Positions 37,064 through 46,390 of a stretch of DNA of 64,000 bases are shown one piece after another (positions within the stretch are counted from its first letter, which is position 1; each line of letters begins with the position of its first letter). The notes under the pieces were generated by a model. That model was not told the origin of the DNA and did not search any database. It worked only from the letters and a program-made list of their open reading frames with translations. Origin of the DNA: Thermoplasmatota archaeon (GTDB lineage Archaea > Thermoplasmatota > E2 > DHVEG-1); assembly GCA_030619765.1 (NCBI GenBank), contig JAUXAU010000001.1:1-64000 (forward strand), read 5' to 3'. The position numbers were made by a program, and so were the translations under genes.

Positions 37064-39041
37064 GATAAGAGTGAAGAACTTTGGATCATTTATTGAAGCT
37101 GAATATTGTCCACAGAAAGGAATAACTGGAATTTTTGGTGATTGCGGTACAAAAGAAGCTTCAAATGGATCTGGAAAGAGTACTTTGCTAGAAGCAATTT
37201 TGTTTGCACTTTATGGTAAGTCTGCAAGGGGAAATCTTCAAGATGTTTATTCAGATTATGGAACAGATGATTTGGAAGTTGAACTTGAATTTTCTTTGTG
37301 GAATAATTATTATAGAATTCTTAGAACATGGAGTCCTAAAGGAGGAAGCTTTTTAAAGTTGTATGAAGATAAGAAACCATTCGAAGGGAACATTGATGAG
37401 GTACAAGGAAGAATATTGGAAATTATTAAGTTGCCATATTCTGTATTTATTGCAATATCGTTTTTCTTGCAGGGAAAGGGGAATCTGTTTACAGCAGCTA
37501 AATCAGCACCGCGATTAGAATATGTGAGAGAGATACTACTGCTATCCTTTTGGGATAAATGTTATGATTTGACAAGTAAGAAGCTACGCACATACGAAAG
37601 CGATCAGGTAAAATGTCAGAATTTAGTTGCTGCAGAAAAATTGTATATATCAGAACATGAGGGAAGCTTTTCTGAGGATAGCTTGAAAGAGTTGAAAATA
37701 AAAAAAGAAAAGTGGGGAAAGAAGGTTGCTGAACTTGTAGTGGAACAGAAAGCACTTTTGGAACTAAAGCAATCACAACAGGATACATTGGGTCAGATAA
37801 ATGTTGTTAATGAAAAAATTGAATTGAATAGGAAAGTGCTGGATCGGATTTTGAGTGCAAAATCTGATCTTACAGATGCACTAAAGCGAATTCATGTAAG
37901 AACTCCTGCAAAAGTATATCGCTTTGTAGATGGATTATCGTCTAAAGATGTTCAAAAAGATAAGTATCAGCTTACAAGAGAACTGGCTGAAGTGAATATT
38001 CTTTTGAAGCAGGAACAAAGTTTTCTGTCTTCAGCTCCTGATAAGGCATGTCCAACTTGTAGAAGACCTGTTGAAAAAGGTGATTTAGATGGATTAAAAC
38101 AAGAAGCACTTAAGAAGAAGGATGCCTTAGATGTAGCAAGAAGAAATTTTGTTAGTAAGATTAAAGAGGATGATGAATCTTTAGAAGTGCTTGAAACATA
38201 TCAATCAGATAATTTGAGAGCACCACAGATCCTTCAGGACAAGTTAAGTCAGTTGCAATTGTCGAAGCAGTTGAAAAAAGCAGATGATGATGTTTTGAAT
38301 GTAAGTAATGAAATGGCACATTTTAAAAAGACACTTTCAGACTTGAATCAAAGTCTGGGTGATATGGCTGAGATAGATAAACAAATTCAAGAGACGGAAA
38401 GTGCAAGAAGTCGTGCAGATTCTATCTGTAATAAAACAGATGCTCAAATAACATCAATAGAGATTATAAAAACGCATATAGAAAAAGCACAAAACAAGTT
38501 GAAGCAATTTGAATTTGAGCTTGATGCGGCCGGCTGTTTGGTAAGGGATTTTAAAGTATTGAAAGGTGTGTTTTCTAAAACAGGTATATCGTTTTTTGTT
38601 ATTCAACAAGTTGTGAAACAAGAATTGGAGAAACTGGCCAATGAATTTTTGAGACAACTGTCTACATTCAGGGTACAATTTGCATTTGAATCGTCAACAG
38701 GTAAACCAACACTCGATATTATTATTTGTAACGGACAGATTAAAAGAAAATATGAGACTTATAGTGGAGGCGAAAAAGCGCTGATAGATTTTTCAATCCG
38801 TATGGCTTTGAGCGAGCTGTTAAGTAAAAGAAAAGTTGGTGGTCGTGTAGAGTTTGTTGTGCTGGATGAAATTTTCGGTGCACTGGATTCAAAAAATAAA
38901 GGTGCGTTAGAAACAATGTTAGCTATGTTAAGAAAACGGTTTGAACAATTATTTGTAGTGTCGCATATTCCATTGGATATTTCGTTTGATAGTATAGTTG
39001 TGGTGAAAAAGCGGAATGAAGTTAGTGAGCTAGTGATGTAA
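37050..39041 (+). CDS. sbcC: SbcC/Rad50/gp46-like ATPase subunit
   Basis: 663 residues: Walker A NGSGKSTLLEAILFALYG (~38), coiled coil, zinc hook CPTCRRP (~333), second coiled coil, signature YSGGEKALIDFS (~570), Walker B FVVLDEIFGALD (~604). The coiled coil is short, as in phage gp46. Followed by the GGTNN array. Confidence 0.93.
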   Translation: MIINRIRVKNFGSFIEAEYCPQKGITGIFGDCGTKEASNGSGKSTLLEAILFALYGKSARGNLQDVYSDYGTDDLEVELEFSLWNNYYRILRTWSPKGGSFLKLYEDKKPFEGNIDEVQGRILEIIKLPYSVFIAISFFLQGKGNLFTAAKSAPRLEYVREILLLSFWDKCYDLTSKKLRTYESDQVKCQNLVAAEKLYISEHEGSFSEDSLKELKIKKEKWGKKVAELVVEQKALLELKQSQQDTLGQINVVNEKIELNRKVLDRILSAKSDLTDALKRIHVRTPAKVYRFVDGLSSKDVQKDKYQLTRELAEVNILLKQEQSFLSSAPDKACPTCRRPVEKGDLDGLKQEALKKKDALDVARRNFVSKIKEDDESLEVLETYQSDNLRAPQILQDKLSQLQLSKQLKKADDDVLNVSNEMAHFKKTLSDLNQSLGDMAEIDKQIQETESARSRADSICNKTDAQITSIEIIKTHIEKAQNKLKQFEFELDAAGCLVRDFKVLKGVFSKTGISFFVIQQVVKQELEKLANEFLRQLSTFRVQFAFESSTGKPTLDIIICNGQIKRKYETYSGGEKALIDFSIRMALSELLSKRKVGGRVEFVVLDEIFGALDSKNKGALETMLAMLRKRFEQLFVVSHIPLDISFDSIVVVKKRNEVSELVM

Positions 39042-39044
39042 TAC

Positions 39045-39249
39045 GGTTCGGTTTGGTAAGGCGAGGTATGGTGAGGTAAAGTGGGGTATGATTGGGTCTG
39101 GTATGATGTGGTAAGGTAGGGTTTGGTGAGGAATGAGTGAAATAAATTTGACAATATGTGGTAAGGCATGGTCGGGTATGGTAGGGTGATGTTTGGTCGG
39201 GTCGGGTGAGGTGCGGTATGGTAGGGTCTGGTAAGGTGAGGTAGGGATT
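39045..39249 (+). repeat. GGTNN pentamer array upstream of recA
   Basis: About 40 in-phase pentamers of the form GGTNN (GGTAA, GGTAT, GGTGA, GGTCG...), with a roughly 35-bp AT-rich interruption near 39130-39158 that keeps the phase. No convincing gene on either strand. Very GT-rich on the plus strand. Confidence 0.85.
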
Positions 39250-39264
39250 CAAAAGGGGGAGATT

Positions 39265-40332
39265 TTGATATCAAAAGATCTACAAAAAATGCTGGATAAG
39301 CAATTCGGTCCTGGCAAAGTTGTCCAGGCAAAAGATGCAAAGGCTCTTGCTTATGAACGGTTACCATCAGGTTCTGTACAATTAGATAGGGCTTTAGGTG
39401 GTGGATTTCCTCTAGGAAGGATTATAGAATTTCTGGGACTGGAGGGTCATGGAAAAACGACGGTGCTTTTAAAAACTATTGCAGAAAATCAAAAGGCCGG
39501 ACGAACTTGTGCACTTGTTGCTACAGAGGAATTCGATACAAAATTTGCTCGAACTCTTGGGGTTAATTTGGATGAATTAGAGCTTAGTGTTCCTGAATCT
39601 TTAGAAGAAATGATTGATCTTGTAGAGGTGTTAGTTGCTTCAAGGGAAATTGTTGTTATTGGAATTGATTCAATTACTGGTGGATTGCCTTTATTTGTAC
39701 AGGAAAGAAGTGCAGATGAGCCTACAAGAGGGGTTGAAGCAAAGTTGAATAATTTATTCTGTCGAAAAGTTGTTACCGCGATGGCACCTGGAAATTTAAC
39801 AAAGAAAGAGAATAGGCCTTGGTGTACTGTTATTTATACAAATCAATTGAGAGCTACTATGGGTAGTAGTAAATTTCCCTTACCTCCTGAAGCTGGTGGT
39901 GGAATGGGCCTTAAGTTTTTTAAATCTATTAGTGTATTTTTTAGGAGATTGCAATGGATAAATAATGTGGGTAAAGTAGCTAAAGCATCAAAAGATAAGA
40001 AATGGGGACAGACAATTATGTTTATGGCAAAAAAGAATAAAACTTTTATCCCGTACGGAATGGGTGAGATTGACTTTTATTTTAGGGATTCTAAAGTTGT
40101 TAGAGCAGGGCAATATGATTCCTTAAGAGAGTTAATTGCATTAGCAACTGAGCTTAATGTGATTAAACAAAAGGGGTCATATTTTTATATTGCAAATGAA
40201 AGGTTTCAAGGTAAGGAGATTTTAATAGATGCTTTAAGAGCTGATATGGGTATAATGCAACTGCTGAAGGACTCATGTAACCTACCATTCTGGTATTATG
40301 AGATTAAAAAGAAGAGGGAGATTGCATTGTGA
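39265..40332 (+). CDS. recA: RecA/UvsX-like recombinase
   Basis: 355 residues from TTG 39265 (GGGGGAGA upstream). Walker A FLGLEGHGKTT (~58), VIGIDSITGGLP (Walker B), and NQLRATMGSSKFPLPPEAGGGMGLKFFKS, the DNA-binding loop region. Strand exchange in repair and recombination-dependent replication. Confidence 0.9.
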   Translation: MISKDLQKMLDKQFGPGKVVQAKDAKALAYERLPSGSVQLDRALGGGFPLGRIIEFLGLEGHGKTTVLLKTIAENQKAGRTCALVATEEFDTKFARTLGVNLDELELSVPESLEEMIDLVEVLVASREIVVIGIDSITGGLPLFVQERSADEPTRGVEAKLNNLFCRKVVTAMAPGNLTKKENRPWCTVIYTNQLRATMGSSKFPLPPEAGGGMGLKFFKSISVFFRRLQWINNVGKVAKASKDKKWGQTIMFMAKKNKTFIPYGMGEIDFYFRDSKVVRAGQYDSLRELIALATELNVIKQKGSYFYIANERFQGKEILIDALRADMGIMQLLKDSCNLPFWYYEIKKKREIAL

Positions 40333-40643
40333 AAACTCCAAAATGGTTGGACAAAGATCGAAGAAAAAAAGAAAGTATTAAACAAGAAAGAGATGTTGCA
40401 GAACATGTAAAGGGTCGTGCTCATCTGGCTTCAGGTGCGCCATGGTTTGACAAAGGTGATGTGAACAACCAAACATGTTTAATTTCTTGTAAACAAACAA
40501 AGCACGCAGTATTCCGATTGTCTTTAAGGGATTTAAAGGAGATAGAAAATCAAGCAAGAAAAAAAGGTTTGTTGCCTGTAATGTTTGTATGTATATCAGG
40601 GGATGAATATGTTATCCTTAGAAAGGATGATTTGAGTTGGTGA
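40329..40643 (+). CDS. Hjc-like Holliday-junction resolvase / PD-(D/E)XK endonuclease
   Basis: 104 residues from GTG 40329 (GTGA overlap). HLASGAPWFDKGDVNNQTCLISCKQTKHAVFRLSLRDL carries D...xCKQ, the D-(E/Q)xK active site. Adjacent to recA. A second, RuvC-type resolvase is at 43080. Confidence 0.7.
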   Translation: MKTPKWLDKDRRKKESIKQERDVAEHVKGRAHLASGAPWFDKGDVNNQTCLISCKQTKHAVFRLSLRDLKEIENQARKKGLLPVMFVCISGDEYVILRKDDLSW

Positions 40644-40649
40644 AAGGGT

Positions 40650-41186
40650 GTGAAAAAGAAATGGTTTGTTATCACTCTGCCCTCAAGAAGCAGAGATAAA
40701 ATAATTGGAAAGAGGATGTCAAAGATTACTCAAGAGATTGAAGGGAGTATGGGTGTATATATTCCACAAATAAGAAATGTGGATTTGCAGGAGGAGGATC
40801 TGTTTCCTGGATATGGGTTTATATATCTTTCGGAGAATATTTCAGCAGAACAATTTTTTAATAAATTTGAAGATCATAAATCTTTGTTGTCAGTGTTAAA
40901 AAAAGTTGTGGTAGAAGAAGAAGGTGATCTGAAAGTCCCTGCAGAAATTGATAAGGAAATTATCAGAGATGTTAAGCAAAGATGTGCAGGTATAAAGGTT
41001 TTAAGAAAAACTAAATTTTCTGAAGATGATCGTGTGCACATAACGAGAGGAATATTTGAGGGGTTTGTGGGTGTTATAAAATCCCTTGATTTATTAGAGG
41101 AGAAAGTCTCTGTAGGTATATATTTCCTCGGATCTGAGGTGGCTATTAAAGTTGACATGGAGGACATTGAAATAAATGAAACTTAG
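40650..41186 (+). CDS. NusG-family transcription factor
   Basis: 178 residues from GTG 40650: N-terminal NGN-like domain (KKKWFVITLPSRSRDKIIGKRM; FPGYGFIYL) and C-terminal KOW (FSEDDRVHITRGIFEGFVGVIKSLD). NusG/RfaH proteins bind RNA polymerase and suppress pausing. A phage copy suggests it modifies elongation of long phage operons. Confidence 0.8.
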   Translation: MKKKWFVITLPSRSRDKIIGKRMSKITQEIEGSMGVYIPQIRNVDLQEEDLFPGYGFIYLSENISAEQFFNKFEDHKSLLSVLKKVVVEEEGDLKVPAEIDKEIIRDVKQRCAGIKVLRKTKFSEDDRVHITRGIFEGFVGVIKSLDLLEEKVSVGIYFLGSEVAIKVDMEDIEINET

Positions 41187-43092
41187 TGAAAATGCAGAGA
41201 CTTTATTAAAAGAGAGATATTATCAAGAGGGAGAAAATTGGGAAAAGTTGTGTCATAGAGTTGCTTATTTTTTAGATGTTGATGAGATGTATGCAGAACA
41301 GTTTTACAAGATATTAAAAAATTGTTTGTTCTTGTCTAATTCTCCAACGCTGATGAATGCTGGAACAGGTGTAAAAAATCTGGCGGCATGTTTTGTATTG
41401 CCTGTGCCGGATCGGTTAGATGGAATATATGATATATTAAAAACAGCAGCGTTGATTCATGCGAGTGGTGGAGGAACAGGATTTGATTTTTCAGAGTTGC
41501 GACCTAAGGGAAGTATAATAGGCAGTACAAGAGGAACCACATTAGGCCCTGTTAGTTTCTTGAAAGTGTATAATGCTTCTACAGAAATTATCAAACAAGG
41601 TGGAAGACGAAGAGGGGCTAATATGGGGGTTATGCGAGTTGATCATAGAGATATAATGGAGTTTATAAATTGTAAGTGTGTGGAAGGGGATGTTGCAAAT
41701 TTTAATATCTCTGTTGCTATAACAGATGAGTTTATGAAAGCTTGTGAAGATGGAGAATCTTTTACGCTTGATTATAATCTTCATGGATTGGATCCCATAG
41801 TGGAAGATGCTAATATGCTGATGGATAAGATTGTAGCTAATGCCTGGCAGAATGGGGAGCCTGGTTTATTTTTTATTGATACTGCTAATAGATTGTCTGG
41901 TATTGATGAACACATTGCAGCAACTAATCCTTGTGGAGAAATTGATCAGCCGCCTTATGGTAGTTGTACTTTAGGTTCAATAAATCTGTCAAAACTTGTT
42001 AAGGAAGGTAAAGTTAATTATCCGGATTTGAGAGAAGTGGTTCATTATGCAATCAGATTTTTAGATAATGTTATAACAAAATGTGAGTATACAATTTCTG
42101 AGATTAGTGAAAGAACATTATTTTACCGGCCTTTAGGATTAGGTGTAATGGGGTGGGCGGACATGCTTATTAAATTGGGAGTTGTGTATGGAAGCAAAGA
42201 AAGCTTTGAATTGGCTGAGAAAGTTATGATTGTTATTCAAGATGCAGCTCAAGAGGCAAGTAAGAAGTTGTGTGAAGAGAAAGGAGAAAATGGTGAGAAA
42301 AAGGGGCGAAGACATGCAAGATTAACTTCAATAGCACCAACAGGATCGCTTTCGTTGATTGCTAATTGTAGTTCAGGGATTGAGCCAAACTTTGAATGGA
42401 TGTACGAATCACATCGTGTGGATCAAATATTTACACATTATCATCCACTGGCAAGAAAATACTTAGAAAAAGGGGAGAAGCTACCTGAATATTTTGTGAC
42501 CACATTTGATGTAGTTCCTGAGCAACATGTTGATATGCAGATTGCTTTTCAGAAACACACAGATCATTCTATCTCAAAAACCATCAACTTAAAGAAATCT
42601 GCAACTAAGGAAGATATTAAAAATATATTTTTTAGAGCGTGGAGAGGGGATTGTAAGGGGATAACAGTTTATCGTGATGGAAGTAGAAAAGAACAGGTAT
42701 TAGTTGCAAAGACTAGAGAGGAAATTGAAAGCCCTACAAAAATTGCTCCTATTCAAAGACCACGAAGATTAAATGGAGTTACAGGAAAGGAAGAAACAAC
42801 TTTTGGTTCGGTTTATGTTACTGTTAACTTTCTTGATAAAGTTCCAATTGAGGTTTTTTTAAACATAAAGGATATAGATATGAATGGTCTGAGTAGAATG
42901 ATTTCTTTAGCATTGAGGAGTAATGTGTCAGTTGATGAAGTTATCAAACAACTTGTTTTAAGTGGTGGAGAAATTGAGAGTGCTGTGGCCAATGTATTAC
43001 AAAAGGTTTCAAAAAGGTGGGGGGAAATAAAAGAATGGCGAGAGGTAAAAGGCAGTTGTGAACTAGAAAGGTGTGCAGAATGCAATCTGTAA
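41176..43092 (+). CDS. nrdJ: Class II (adenosylcobalamin-dependent) ribonucleotide reductase
   Basis: 638 residues. LSNSPTLMNAGT, NLAACFVLP, GGGTGFDFSELRPKG, NPCGE (catalytic centre), YGSCTLGSINL and ITVYRDGSR... match class II NrdJ; C-terminal CELERCAEC carries the redox cysteines. No N-terminal ATP cone. No class I beta subunit gene nearby. Makes dNTPs without oxygen dependence but needs vitamin B12. Confidence 0.93.
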   Translation: MKLSENAETLLKERYYQEGENWEKLCHRVAYFLDVDEMYAEQFYKILKNCLFLSNSPTLMNAGTGVKNLAACFVLPVPDRLDGIYDILKTAALIHASGGGTGFDFSELRPKGSIIGSTRGTTLGPVSFLKVYNASTEIIKQGGRRRGANMGVMRVDHRDIMEFINCKCVEGDVANFNISVAITDEFMKACEDGESFTLDYNLHGLDPIVEDANMLMDKIVANAWQNGEPGLFFIDTANRLSGIDEHIAATNPCGEIDQPPYGSCTLGSINLSKLVKEGKVNYPDLREVVHYAIRFLDNVITKCEYTISEISERTLFYRPLGLGVMGWADMLIKLGVVYGSKESFELAEKVMIVIQDAAQEASKKLCEEKGENGEKKGRRHARLTSIAPTGSLSLIANCSSGIEPNFEWMYESHRVDQIFTHYHPLARKYLEKGEKLPEYFVTTFDVVPEQHVDMQIAFQKHTDHSISKTINLKKSATKEDIKNIFFRAWRGDCKGITVYRDGSRKEQVLVAKTREEIESPTKIAPIQRPRRLNGVTGKEETTFGSVYVTVNFLDKVPIEVFLNIKDIDMNGLSRMISLALRSNVSVDEVIKQLVLSGGEIESAVANVLQKVSKRWGEIKEWREVKGSCELERCAECNL

Positions 43093-43628
43093 TTGGATTG
43101 GATTTATCTTTAGTGCACACAGGAGTGGCTGTAGGAGTTGTAGATAATTCTTCGCATCATTTTACATCTTTTGTTGTCTCATGTAAAGAGAAAGGTCCTT
43201 ATCGATTGGACTTAATTCGTAAGAGAATAAAACATATTTTAGGGGAAGATCTCAGCGGTGTTGCAATTGAAGGGTATAGCTTCGGAAGTAAAGGGAGGGG
43301 GATTTATGGGATAGGTGAGTTAGGAGGGATAATCCGATTGATGTTGTACAACAATAGATGTAATGCTATAATTGTTCCTCCTTCAGTTTTAAAAAAATTT
43401 GTATGTGATAAGGGCAACGCTCCAAAAGATAAAGTTGTGAGTTGTTATAATGAGCAGTTTGATGAGCACTTTTTGGTGAAGGAGAATAATGAAGTAGATG
43501 CTTTAGGTTTGGCTCGGATAGCGGCGGCGTATTTTTTAAATGATTACACAGAATTAAATGAAAGACAGGTAGATATGATTAAAGGAATAGAGGAGAAATG
43601 TAAAGTATGGTGTTTTCGGCGGAGTTAG
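43080..43628 (+). CDS. RuvC-like Holliday-junction resolvase
   Basis: 182 residues from ATG 43080 (AAAGGTGTGCAG). VIGLDLSLVHTGVAVG holds the first catalytic Asp, GVAIEGYSFGS the Glu, and NEVDALGLARIAAAYF the last acidic pair. Resolves branched DNA before packaging. Confidence 0.85.
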   Translation: MQSVIGLDLSLVHTGVAVGVVDNSSHHFTSFVVSCKEKGPYRLDLIRKRIKHILGEDLSGVAIEGYSFGSKGRGIYGIGELGGIIRLMLYNNRCNAIIVPPSVLKKFVCDKGNAPKDKVVSCYNEQFDEHFLVKENNEVDALGLARIAAAYFLNDYTELNERQVDMIKGIEEKCKVWCFRRS

Positions 43629-44161
43629 ATAAGTTTTGTTGTGAGTCTTTTTTTAAATCAGCGTCTGCGGATGATAGGGTGCGCCAGGCTAGACGGATGA
43701 AGATGATGTTAGGAAAATCAAAGATTATCATTGATAGATATTTTCTAAAACAAGATAAGCGAATACTTATGATATACTTTTTTCATAATCAGAACATAAG
43801 AGATTTGAGAGGGTTTTATCCATCTTCAATAAAATGGAATTTTGTGATCGAACACAAAATCAGAAAATTAGTGCGCAGACTTAAATTATTTATGGATTTT
43901 TTTCAAAACTATGATTATAAAACTATTTTCTTTGAGGCTAGAAGGGTGTTGTCTCAAAAACAGTATGAATTTTTAAATGTGTATTTAAAATGCCACTCTG
44001 TTGGGAAAAGTGCCCAGGTGTGTCTGAATAGAAAAACAGGAAGGATTGGATGTAGTCATGTAGCGATTATATACAGGCTGAAAATGTTGCTTAGAAAGTT
44101 AGATGAAATGAGTCTTTGGACTGGCCCTTTAATGAATCTTGTTTTAGGGTTGAAAAGATGA
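43607..44161 (+). CDS. HTH protein, possibly second sigma-like factor
   Basis: 184 residues, overlapping the resolvase gene. Helical and basic; SQKQYEFLNVYLKCHSVGKSAQVCLN...CSHVAIIYRLKMLLRKL resembles a region-4/LuxR-type HTH. Sits just before promoter P44.2. Sigma assignment is tentative. Confidence 0.5.
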   Translation: MVFSAELDKFCCESFFKSASADDRVRQARRMKMMLGKSKIIIDRYFLKQDKRILMIYFFHNQNIRDLRGFYPSSIKWNFVIEHKIRKLVRRLKLFMDFFQNYDYKTIFFEARRVLSQKQYEFLNVYLKCHSVGKSAQVCLNRKTGRIGCSHVAIIYRLKMLLRKLDEMSLWTGPLMNLVLGLKR

Positions 44162-44190
44162 TTGACTTTTTTGCTGAAGTGTGCTATTAT
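44162..44190 (+). promoter_or_regulatory. Sigma70-type promoter P44.2
   Basis: TTGACT, spacer TTTTTGCTGAAGTGTGC (17), TATTAT; leader of 16 nt to ATG 44207 with AGGAGAGGA. Best match of the promoter family. Confidence 0.88.
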
Positions 44191-44206
44191 ATGAGGAGAG
44201 GATAAA

Positions 44207-45088
44207 ATGAAAGTGGGCTTAATTGGTTTAGGGAACATGGGGATGATCCACTATCGTGTTTTATGTGACATGCTTCGTCGAAAAGAGATTGATGATATTG
44301 AAGTTTATGATATTAACAGTAATTTGAGAAAAGGTAAGGAAACCAAGTGGGCACCAGAGAAAGAATTGATAGACTGGGCAGATGCTGTTGTAATAGCAAC
44401 TCCTACATTTACTCATGGAGACCTGGCAAAGAAAGTTTTGGAGAAAAAGAAGCCTGTATTTGTTGAGAAGCCGCTGGTGTTTGAGCCTATGATAGCTTTG
44501 GATTTTCTTGGCGCTCCTGTGTTTGTAGGTTATATTGAGAGATATAATCCTGTTGTGCAGTATCTGAAAAAGCACTTTGCAGAGTTTGGAGAAGTTTTAT
44601 ATGTAACAACAACGCGTGTTAATAATGTGCCTCAAAAGAGTAGGAAGATAGAAGGGATTGTTAGGGATTTGGGAGTACATGATTTTGATCTTTTATGTTG
44701 GTTGTTTGAAGATAAGCCGTATGTAACACATCAGTATATCTTAAAAGATGCTGCTAAAAGAGATATATTTGCATCAATAGATTTTTCGATCAATGATATT
44801 GAAGCTAATGTAAGATTGTCTTGGATAGACTTGCAAAAAGAAAGACAAATAGATGTTTATACAAATACTTGTGTGGTTCTGGTTGATTTGATGCAGCAAG
44901 AAATTATTATTTTTGATAGAGCGGGTGAAAGTGTAGAGTATACGGAACGATTTAAAGGAGAACCTGCTTTATTAGAGATGAGAGCTTTTCTGAAAATGGC
45001 AAAATGTGGAAAGAATGATGCTTATGATTATTTGGGATTGAACTCTTTGTCTTGTGCTAGAGAAGTAATGAGGAGGGAGAAAAGATGA
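44207..45088 (+). CDS. Gfo/Idh/MocA oxidoreductase (WlbA/WbpB-like)
   Basis: 293 residues: NAD-binding GLIGLGNMGMIHYRVL, VIATPTFTHGDLAKKVLEKKKPVFVEKPL (EKP motif) and DLGVHDFDLLCWLF. Similar to UDP-GlcNAc-acid 3-dehydrogenases. Forms, with the acetyltransferase (45085) and UDP-sugar dehydrogenase (47184), part of a diacetamido-uronic acid pathway. Confidence 0.85.
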   Translation: MKVGLIGLGNMGMIHYRVLCDMLRRKEIDDIEVYDINSNLRKGKETKWAPEKELIDWADAVVIATPTFTHGDLAKKVLEKKKPVFVEKPLVFEPMIALDFLGAPVFVGYIERYNPVVQYLKKHFAEFGEVLYVTTTRVNNVPQKSRKIEGIVRDLGVHDFDLLCWLFEDKPYVTHQYILKDAAKRDIFASIDFSINDIEANVRLSWIDLQKERQIDVYTNTCVVLVDLMQQEIIIFDRAGESVEYTERFKGEPALLEMRAFLKMAKCGKNDAYDYLGLNSLSCAREVMRREKR

Positions 45089-45534
45089 GCAAGATCAGTG
45101 ATTATTGTATTATTGGTTCAAATATTCTTGTTGGTAAAAATGTAACAATTTGGCATTGGGTGCAAGTTAGAGAAGATGCTGTAATAGGTGATGATGTTGT
45201 GATTGCGAAAGGTTGTTATATTGGTAAAGGAGTACATATAGGAAGTCGTACAAGGATTCAAAACAATGTGTCCATTTTTGAAGGTGCAGTGATTGATGAG
45301 GATGTCTTTATAGGACCTCATGTTTGTTTTACGAATGATAAATATCCTCCAAGTGAAGCATGTCCTGAAGTGACTATTGTTGGAAAAGGAGCATCAATTG
45401 GAGCTAATTCAACTATTTTACCTGGGGTTGTAATTGGCAAGTGTGCAGTAATAGGAGCAGGAGCTGTTGTAACAAAAAGTGTTCCAGCAGGAGAGGTGTG
45501 GGTTGGAAATCCTGCAAGGAAGATGATGAGATGA
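45085..45534 (+). CDS. Hexapeptide-repeat N-acetyltransferase (WlbB/WbpD-like)
   Basis: 149 residues of left-handed beta-helix hexapeptides (ILVGKNVTIWHWVQVREDAVIGDDVVIAKGCYIG) with FTNDKYPP and GANSTILPGVVIG. Typical of UDP-amino-sugar 3-N-acetyltransferases. ATGA-coupled to the oxidoreductase. Confidence 0.85.
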   Translation: MSKISDYCIIGSNILVGKNVTIWHWVQVREDAVIGDDVVIAKGCYIGKGVHIGSRTRIQNNVSIFEGAVIDEDVFIGPHVCFTNDKYPPSEACPEVTIVGKGASIGANSTILPGVVIGKCAVIGAGAVVTKSVPAGEVWVGNPARKMMR

Positions 45535-45755
45535 TATTTGATGGTGAGTGTATTCGTAATAAAGATTGGAGAAAAAGGTGCAATATAGAATATTATACTG
45601 AAAAGGATATTGCGTTGATGATGGGTGTTATTGATAATATTGTAGATCTACGTGTGTTGAATCAGATACAATATTTAATGCATAGAATGTTAGGACATGT
45701 TATAAATATTCAAGAAATTGAGCTGGAGTTTCATTCAGAGTTTGGTTGTAATTAG
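45531..45755 (+). CDS. Hypothetical 74-residue protein
   Basis: Starts by ATGA overlap at 45531. Small, mixed helical. Function unknown; the longer track ORF upstream is a shadow of the acetyltransferase. Confidence 0.5.
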   Translation: MIFDGECIRNKDWRKRCNIEYYTEKDIALMMGVIDNIVDLRVLNQIQYLMHRMLGHVINIQEIELEFHSEFGCN

Positions 45756-45763
45756 GAGGAGAT

Positions 45764-46390
45764 ATGAGTTGGTATGTAGATCGGTTTTTGAACTTAAAAT
45801 GTTCAGGGGATATTCTTAATATTGTCAATCCTCTTACAAAACCAATGAAGGAAATTTCAGAATCTATGGGTATTATTAAACTTATAAAACCTATTGTGTT
45901 AGAGGATCCTATGAAATATATCCTCTATGATCTATGCGCTGGGAATGCACTGACATCTATAATAGCAAGTTTTTTGTTGCCTGTTGCAAGGTCAATAGCT
46001 GTAGATGTGAAAATGAGAAAAAGACCATTTGAGAAAGTTGAGAGATTTGAATATTGGGAAAGGGATATTAACATGTGGAAACTTTTTGTCTATGATTATC
46101 ATACGATAATTATATCAGTTCATCCTTGTGGGAAGTTGGCAGAACGTATAATAGATATTTTCTTGAACGATAAAGCAGAATATTTGTTTTTGATGCCTTG
46201 TTGTATAAATAATAGGAGAATGAAAGACAACTTTTTAGTAGATGAGTTTGGAAAAGAGATAGACTGGATTTATTATTTGAAAAATAAACTTGAAGGGAAT
46301 AATGTTTGTGTAGAGGTAATAAGAGATACAAACATCATAAGTCCGAGAAATATTATTATAAAGGGTAGGAGAAAGGATAAGGAGGAATAA
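45764..46390 (+). CDS. SAM-dependent methyltransferase-like protein
   Basis: 208 residues with ILYDLCAGNALTSIIASFLL (motif I), AVDVKMRKRPFEKV and ISVHPCGKLAERII...LMPCCINN. The D.CAG / HPCG / PCC set resembles, from memory, the Methyltransf_32 group. Substrate unknown; a tRNA or metabolite is possible. Confidence 0.6.
   Translation: MSWYVDRFLNLKCSGDILNIVNPLTKPMKEISESMGIIKLIKPIVLEDPMKYILYDLCAGNALTSIIASFLLPVARSIAVDVKMRKRPFEKVERFEYWERDINMWKLFVYDYHTIIISVHPCGKLAERIIDIFLNDKAEYLFLMPCCINNRRMKDNFLVDEFGKEIDWIYYLKNKLEGNNVCVEVIRDTNIISPRNIIIKGRRKDKEE

Noticed and set aside
38759-39367. Minus-strand ORFs across the GGTNN array and sbcC end
   Set aside because: Thr/Pro/His/Leu-rich translation is a by-product of the pentamer repeat and lies opposite a certain gene.
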